DNA of 64,000 nt, taken from Rhodopirellula sp. GTDB lineage: Bacteria > Planctomycetota > Planctomycetia > Pirellulales > Thermoguttaceae. The DNA is taken from contig JAAYEH010000714.1 of assembly GCA_012728855.1 (NCBI GenBank), forward strand, positions 1-64,000, given 5' to 3'. Shown piece after piece: positions 60,023 through 64,000 of the stretch (its first letter is position 1; each line of letters starts with the position of its first letter). A program made the position numbers and the translations under genes. The notes beneath the pieces were generated by a model. It was given only the letters and a program-made list of their open reading frames with translations. It was not told the origin of the DNA and did no database searches.

Positions 60023-60756
60023 CTATCGATTTCAGCTTTCCATCGCTCGGGCATGCCCGCGAACGCCGTCTGGTAGGTGGTTTCCAGCGGGACGTTCACA
60101 TAGCGGCCGGATTGAAGAAACAGCGGCATGGCGACCAAGGGCGTTCCAACTGCGGTCGGTTGGACGTACGCGCAAGGTTCGTCGCCCGCCTCATAGGAGG
60201 CCAACGTCAGCGGTTTGTTTCGAGGAACGTCATACGGCACCCCCCCGGCGAAGTCCGACCAGATGGCGCCGTGCATACCGTGCGAGTCATACTTTCCCGG
60301 AGGAAAAAGATCGACGACCAGTAGATGGACTCCCGCGGAAACGCTTTGGTATGCTTTATCCACAAACTCCCGCACCGATCGTTCGCGATCCTTGTTCGCG
60401 GGGGAAACGATTTCGATCAAGGCTACAACGTCGTCGCCCGATCGGTGCCGAATCGCTATGGTTCTCTGCTTTAGCGCATAGGAGCGCGATTCATCCAGTC
60501 GCAGTGTCAAGTCGACCCTTGGAGCGGCCTCTGCGACCGCGATGCCCCCGGCGCAGCCGGGTTCCTCGCGAGAGAAGTCCTCCCCCCGTAGAGTCAGGAC
60601 GTCAGGCTGAATTCGGCCGGCTTGCTGTTCGGAAAGGGCGTAGAATCCCTCAGGCAGAACACCCCCATTAAGGGCCTCTTTAAGGTGCGTGATCCAACTG
60701 CCATGAAAGTCGTGGAACACCCCCGCAATGACGCGCCCCCAGTCGTGAATCGGCAT
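60001..60756 (-). CDS. DUF4058 family protein
   Basis: The 251-residue protein matches the DUF4058 family: PIHDWGRV..GVFHDFH at the N-terminus and a nuclease-like core (VALIEIVSPANKDR, LLVVDLFPPG). This EIxSPxNK / xVDL pattern recalls the Uma2/PD-(D/E)XK-type fold. It also carries the C-terminal DV..PLTLASYEAG. Function is unknown. ATG 60756 follows GGGAG. Its stop is part of a family-E hairpin. No co-transcribed partner is apparent. Confidence 0.82.
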   Translation of the reverse strand: MPIHDWGRVIAGVFHDFHGSWITHLKEALNGGVLPEGFYALSEQQAGRIQPDVLTLRGEDFSREEPGCAGGIAVAEAAPRVDLTLRLDESRSYALKQRTIAIRHRSGDDVVALIEIVSPANKDRERSVREFVDKAYQSVSAGVHLLVVDLFPPGKYDSHGMHGAIWSDFAGGVPYDVPRNKPLTLASYEAGDEPCAYVQPTAVGTPLVAMPLFLQSGRYVNVPLETTYQTAFAGMPERWKAEIDSASGFRA

Positions 60757-60939
60757 GGTCAAGCTCCCGGCAACCCTGTGGCTCCACAAATCATTCTACC
60801 GCGGAGCGGTTGCAAGGTCAGCAACAAGAATCCCTCTTGGCCAGCATGGTAAGTTCGTGCAGTTGTTGTACTTCCTGTTCGACTTCGCTTAGAGCCTAAT
60901 TGGACCGCAGCTTTCGCACTCTTGCAGGATAGCTCCATC

Positions 60940-62877
60940 ATGAATTCGGTAACCACCGCCTCGGATACTCCACGCACCGGCGGCTCAGATATCTCCGGCC
61001 AGTTCACCCGTGTGCCGGAGACCCTCCGGCCGCCGCAGCGCGAGCAGCCGCTGCCGGGTGTGTTCTCTCCCGGTTTCCTGGGGCTGTTGGCCACGCAGTT
61101 TCTGGGAGCGATGAACGACAATGTTTTTCGCTGGCTCGCCGTCTGGATCAGCAAGGATCTGGTGGCCCCGCAGTACCAGGAAGCCGCCAAGTCGGCCGGC
61201 CTGGCGATGCTGGTGCTCCCTTTCATTCTGCTGGTGGCGCCGGCGGGTTATGTCGCCGACCGCTTCAGCAAACGGACCGTCATCGTCGGCTGCAAACTGG
61301 CCGAGGTGGTGATTATGGCCCTGGGCGTGGCGGCGATCCTTGCCGGCAACATCTATGTGCTCTTCACCGTGGTTTTTGTGATGGGAGCGCAGAGCGCCAT
61401 GTTCGGGCCTTCCAAGTACGGCGCTATCCCTGAACTCGTCCGCGCCGACCACATTTCCACCGCCAACGGCCTGGTAGGCATGACGACCGTCGTGGCGATT
61501 GTCCTCGGCACCCTCACCGCCGGCTACGTCTACGGTGCCACCCAACCGCTGGGCCGGGAAAACTGGTGGATTACGGCCGCGGTGCTCTGCGGAGTGGCAG
61601 GGCTGGGACTGGCGACGAGCCTCCTCGTTGCGCGAATGCCGATCGCCAACCGCGGCCGGCAGTTCCCGCTCGACTGGGCCGGACAGACTTACCGGGACGT
61701 TGCCGCACTAATATCCCACCGCCCACTACTGCTGGCCGCGCTGGCAACCGGCGTGTTCTGGTCGGTTGCCGCGCTCTGCCAGATCAATGTCGACTTCTTT
61801 GCCGAAGAGCATCTGCGCGTCGGTCCCGAGGAGGTCGGCCCGCTCTTGGCTGTGCTCTCGATCGGCGTCGGGCTCGGCAATGTCCTGGCCGGTTGGTGGT
61901 CGGCCGGCAAGATCGAACTGGGACTCGTCCCCTTCGGTGCCGCGGGGATTGCGGGCAGTTGCATGTTGCTCTGGCTGGCGCCGGCCGGAGATGGCAGCGT
62001 ATGGTCCGCCGGTTATGGTTGTAGCTGTGTTCTCTTGTTCGGTTTCGGACTATCCGCGGGACTGTACACAGTGCCTTTGCTGGCATTCTTGCAGTACCGC
62101 AGCCCAGTGCAGTCCCGCGGGGCGATCCTCGCCGCCGCCAACTTCGTGACGTTCTCGGGGATGCTGGCTGCTTCCGGACTCTTCTGGCTGCTGAGCAGTC
62201 CGCTGGGCATCGCGAGCCGAGGCATCTTCCTGATCATTGGGCTGGCGATGGTTCCCACCGCTGCAGCCATCTGCTGGTTCGTGCTCACTCCCACGGTCCG
62301 CGTGCTCGTGCAGGTTTTCATGCGGCTAATATACCGCGTCCGCGTTGCGGGCCTGGAGAACTTGCCCGAAAGTGGCGGGGCGCTGCTGGTGCCCAACCAT
62401 GTAAGTTGGCTCGACGGCGTTCTGCTTCTGCTGGTCTCCCCCAGGCCAGTGCGGATGGTGGCCTACAAGCACTACGTCGCCGGTCGCCTTGTCGGGCGTC
62501 TCGCCAACGACCTGGGTGTGATCCCCATCGAACCGGGAAAGCGCTCGATGATCGCCTCGATCGAAGCGGCGCGGGACGCGTTGCGAGGAGGGGATATCGT
62601 CTGCATCTTTCCTGAGGGAGAGATCACGCGCAGCGGGGAAATGGAACCGTTTCGCCCTGGTTTTCTCTCCATCCTCAAAAACACCGAAGCGCCGTTGATT
62701 CCCGTCTATCTGGACGGATTGTGGGGCAGCATTTTCAGTTATGAACGGGGACGGCTTCTCTGGAAGTGGCCGCGTCGATTCCGCTACCCGGTCTCGATTC
62801 AGATCGGCCGCGCGATCCCCGATCCGGCGGATCCCGAGCAGGTGCGACTCGCCGTCGCGGAACTGGCGAGCGGATAG
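60940..62877 (+). CDS. LplT-like MFS transporter fused to PlsC-type acyltransferase
   Basis: The 645-residue protein has an N-terminal major-facilitator part (about 40-455, twelve helices, NDNVFRWLAVW and VMGAQSAMFGPSKYGAIPE typical of lysophospholipid transporter LplT). A C-terminal 1-acylglycerol-phosphate-type acyltransferase domain (about 465-640) has NHVSWLD (His486, Asp491) and FPEGEITRSG (about 557-566). I infer import and re-acylation of lysophospholipids in the inner membrane. Related bacterial fusions add an acyl-ACP synthetase as a third domain, which is missing here. ATG 60940 is used; a TTG at 60922 is possible. Confidence 0.88.
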   Translation: MNSVTTASDTPRTGGSDISGQFTRVPETLRPPQREQPLPGVFSPGFLGLLATQFLGAMNDNVFRWLAVWISKDLVAPQYQEAAKSAGLAMLVLPFILLVAPAGYVADRFSKRTVIVGCKLAEVVIMALGVAAILAGNIYVLFTVVFVMGAQSAMFGPSKYGAIPELVRADHISTANGLVGMTTVVAIVLGTLTAGYVYGATQPLGRENWWITAAVLCGVAGLGLATSLLVARMPIANRGRQFPLDWAGQTYRDVAALISHRPLLLAALATGVFWSVAALCQINVDFFAEEHLRVGPEEVGPLLAVLSIGVGLGNVLAGWWSAGKIELGLVPFGAAGIAGSCMLLWLAPAGDGSVWSAGYGCSCVLLFGFGLSAGLYTVPLLAFLQYRSPVQSRGAILAAANFVTFSGMLAASGLFWLLSSPLGIASRGIFLIIGLAMVPTAAAICWFVLTPTVRVLVQVFMRLIYRVRVAGLENLPESGGALLVPNHVSWLDGVLLLLVSPRPVRMVAYKHYVAGRLVGRLANDLGVIPIEPGKRSMIASIEAARDALRGGDIVCIFPEGEITRSGEMEPFRPGFLSILKNTEAPLIPVYLDGLWGSIFSYERGRLLWKWPRRFRYPVSIQIGRAIPDPADPEQVRLAVAELASG

Positions 62878-62910
62878 GAGCGAGGAGCAGGGAGTGAGGA
62901 GTGAGGAACT
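62878..62910. repeat. Purine-rich heptamer-like tract
   Basis: Imperfect GGAGCAG / GGAGTGA / GGAGTGAG units follow directly after the stop of the LplT-PlsC gene. It is the purine-rich strand version of the C-rich tracts at 315-369 and 63065-63139. Confidence 0.65.
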
Positions 62911-63064
62911 ACTGGTAAGAGAGGCAGCAAGGTCGGACGGCTTGCTGCCGGTGATTGCGGTTGTCGGACAAAGACAACTGCGTTGTTCCGCCACTCAACC
63001 TGGGGTGATGTTCGCAGCTTCAGCGATGGAAACCACCGGGCAAAGCCTGTCGCCACCCGCTCGG

Positions 63065-63139
63065 CGCTCTCCGCTCTCCGCTCCCTGTTCCCTGCTCCCC
63101 GCTCCCTGCTCCCCACTCCCTGCTCCCCACTCCCTGCTC
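63065..63139. repeat. Heptanucleotide tandem tract (GCTCCCY), right copy
   Basis: About nine units of the forms GCTCCCT, GTTCCCT, GCTCCCC and ACTCCCT run from 63065 to 63139. The stop codon of the following minus-strand gene (63138-63140) lies at its end. Nearly the same array occurs at 315-369. Confidence 0.85.
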
Positions 63140-64000
63140 AACAAAGCTTGCCAGCGCCTTCGATCGGCCATAGGTCGACGACGCGGCCCGCTTCGTGGAC
63201 GTGGAGAACACGATGGAGATTGCAGGTGGTGCATGCGTGGCTGGGGAGGAGTTGCACAGCATCGCCGACTCGCCAGCGATCGGGGACATTACTGACGACG
63301 CAGTGCTCCTCCGAGAGAAAGAAGGGAATCGTGGCTTGCGGGGTGTCCTTGATCTTGGGTGTGCCGAATTCCGCGCCGACCCCCTTCACGCCCACATCGA
63401 GAACAGCCACTCCCGGCCGCTTGCTGATCACCCGCGCGAGCACCGACAGGCCGATTTCGAACTCGGGCGTCATTTGGGCGTACCGCCAGTCCATCGTCGC
63501 GTAGGTGCCCGCCTGGATCTCATCGATTCCCTCGATCCGGCCCGTGATTTGATAGGTCGCCGACGAACCGCCGCTGATCAATTCCACCGGCATGCCCCGT
63601 CGCTGGATTTGATGCCGGGTAGCGACCGCCTTGGCCATCGATGCTTCGACGACTTCCCTACGGCGGGCCATGTCGTCCGTGTAGACGGCGTGCCCCTCGT
63701 AGGCCTGGATGCCGCGAAAATGCAGCCCGGCGAGCGCGACGATTTTCTCGGCGAGTTCCACTGTGGCCTCGCCAGGAGCGACGCCACACCGGCCCATGCC
63801 GATGTCGACTTCGATCAGGACACCGATCGTCACCCCGGCCGCGGTCGTTGCCTCCGAGATCGTGGCGGCCTGCTCGAAATCATCGACAGCGACCATCACT
63901 CGGGCTCGGCCGGCCAGCGCCGTCAGCCGGGCGAGTTTGCGGCGTCCCACCACCTGATTGGCGATGAGGATGTCGCGAAAGCCGTGGTCGGCGAGCACTT
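63138..64000 (-). CDS. D-threonine aldolase / DSD1-like enzyme, 5' end beyond the window
   Basis: This is a partial gene; the start lies to the right of position 64000. At least 287 residues are visible. It belongs to the fold-type III PLP enzymes (alanine racemase N-terminal-like barrel) of the D-threonine aldolase/D-serine dehydratase family. Key patterns are IGVLIEVDIGMGRCGV, QAYEGHAVY, ISGGSSATYQI and GTYATMDWRYAQM. The C-terminal zinc-type PSHACTTCNLH contains the conserved HxC. The PLP lysine would lie upstream, outside the window. It would cleave or dehydrate D-hydroxy amino acids; the exact substrate is unknown. Confidence 0.88.
   Translation of the reverse strand, partial: VLADHGFRDILIANQVVGRRKLARLTALAGRARVMVAVDDFEQAATISEATTAAGVTIGVLIEVDIGMGRCGVAPGEATVELAEKIVALAGLHFRGIQAYEGHAVYTDDMARRREVVEASMAKAVATRHQIQRRGMPVELISGGSSATYQITGRIEGIDEIQAGTYATMDWRYAQMTPEFEIGLSVLARVISKRPGVAVLDVGVKGVGAEFGTPKIKDTPQATIPFFLSEEHCVVSNVPDRWRVGDAVQLLPSHACTTCNLHRVLHVHEAGRVVDLWPIEGAGKLC

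Overview
The window looks like a chromosomal segment of a GC-rich planctomycete, most likely of the Pirellulales type. The evidence is the combination of protein families: two Ser/Thr kinases with periplasmic extensions (one fused to a formylglycine-generating-enzyme-like domain), a DUF6666-type barrel protein, a secreted repeat protein carrying a LESRQLLS-type N-terminal motif and a dockerin, a fused SecDF, two adjacent clpP genes behind tig, a DUF6807 protein and many secreted sugar-active enzymes. This is inferred from gene content only; no rRNA or marker tree is available.

Layout from left to right. 1-7 kb: a non-coding start with heptanucleotide tracts, a DUF6666-like barrel protein, a double trypsin-like protease with a PDZ domain, galE, a divergent WecG/TagA glycosyltransferase and a 2-Cys peroxiredoxin. 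7-17 kb: two secreted glycoside hydrolases in an apparent operon, a Gly-rich secreted protein and a kinase-FGE fusion. 17-24 kb: an operon of a TPR protein with two RNA-polymerase-alpha-CTD-like domains, tgt, yajC and secDF, preceded by tRNA-Thr. 24-30 kb: a small unknown gene, tRNA-Cys with a terminator, a CcbP-like protein, a lipoprotein, tig-clpP-clpP and tRNA-Gly. 30-34.6 kb: a truncated IS5-type transposase and a 1,050-residue secreted protein with seven exactly 288-bp repeats, a cohesin-like region and a dockerin. 34.7-42.5 kb: a PP-loop/NFACT-R-like protein, rnc, an HtrA protease, a degenerate cobyrinate-diamide-synthase relative, mgtE and an isocitrate dehydrogenase-type enzyme. 42.8-54 kb: a DUF4175-like membrane protein with a huge low-complexity region, a secreted beta-sandwich-type protein, DUF6807, a sialidase-like protein, an overlapping pair of small paralogous genes and a GH36-like enzyme. 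54-64 kb: a heptaheme cytochrome c with a membrane partner, a second kinase, a DUF4058 protein, an LplT-PlsC-like fusion and the end of a D-threonine-aldolase-type gene cut by the window edge.

Several genes work together: tgt-yajC-secDF (tRNA modification plus protein export), tig-clpP-clpP (folding and proteolysis), the secreted carbohydrate-active proteins (polysaccharide breakdown), and the heptaheme cytochrome with its His-rich membrane protein (probable membrane electron transfer).

The strongest signal not explained by genes is a set of at least five families of intergenic hairpin elements, each in two or three copies here. Some lie exactly at gene ends, and one appears to supply a stop codon. 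The most unusual proteins are the cobyrinate-synthase relative without its catalytic Cys, the TPR/tandem alpha-CTD protein and the overlapping paralogous pair. I found no CRISPR array, phage or complete mobile element.
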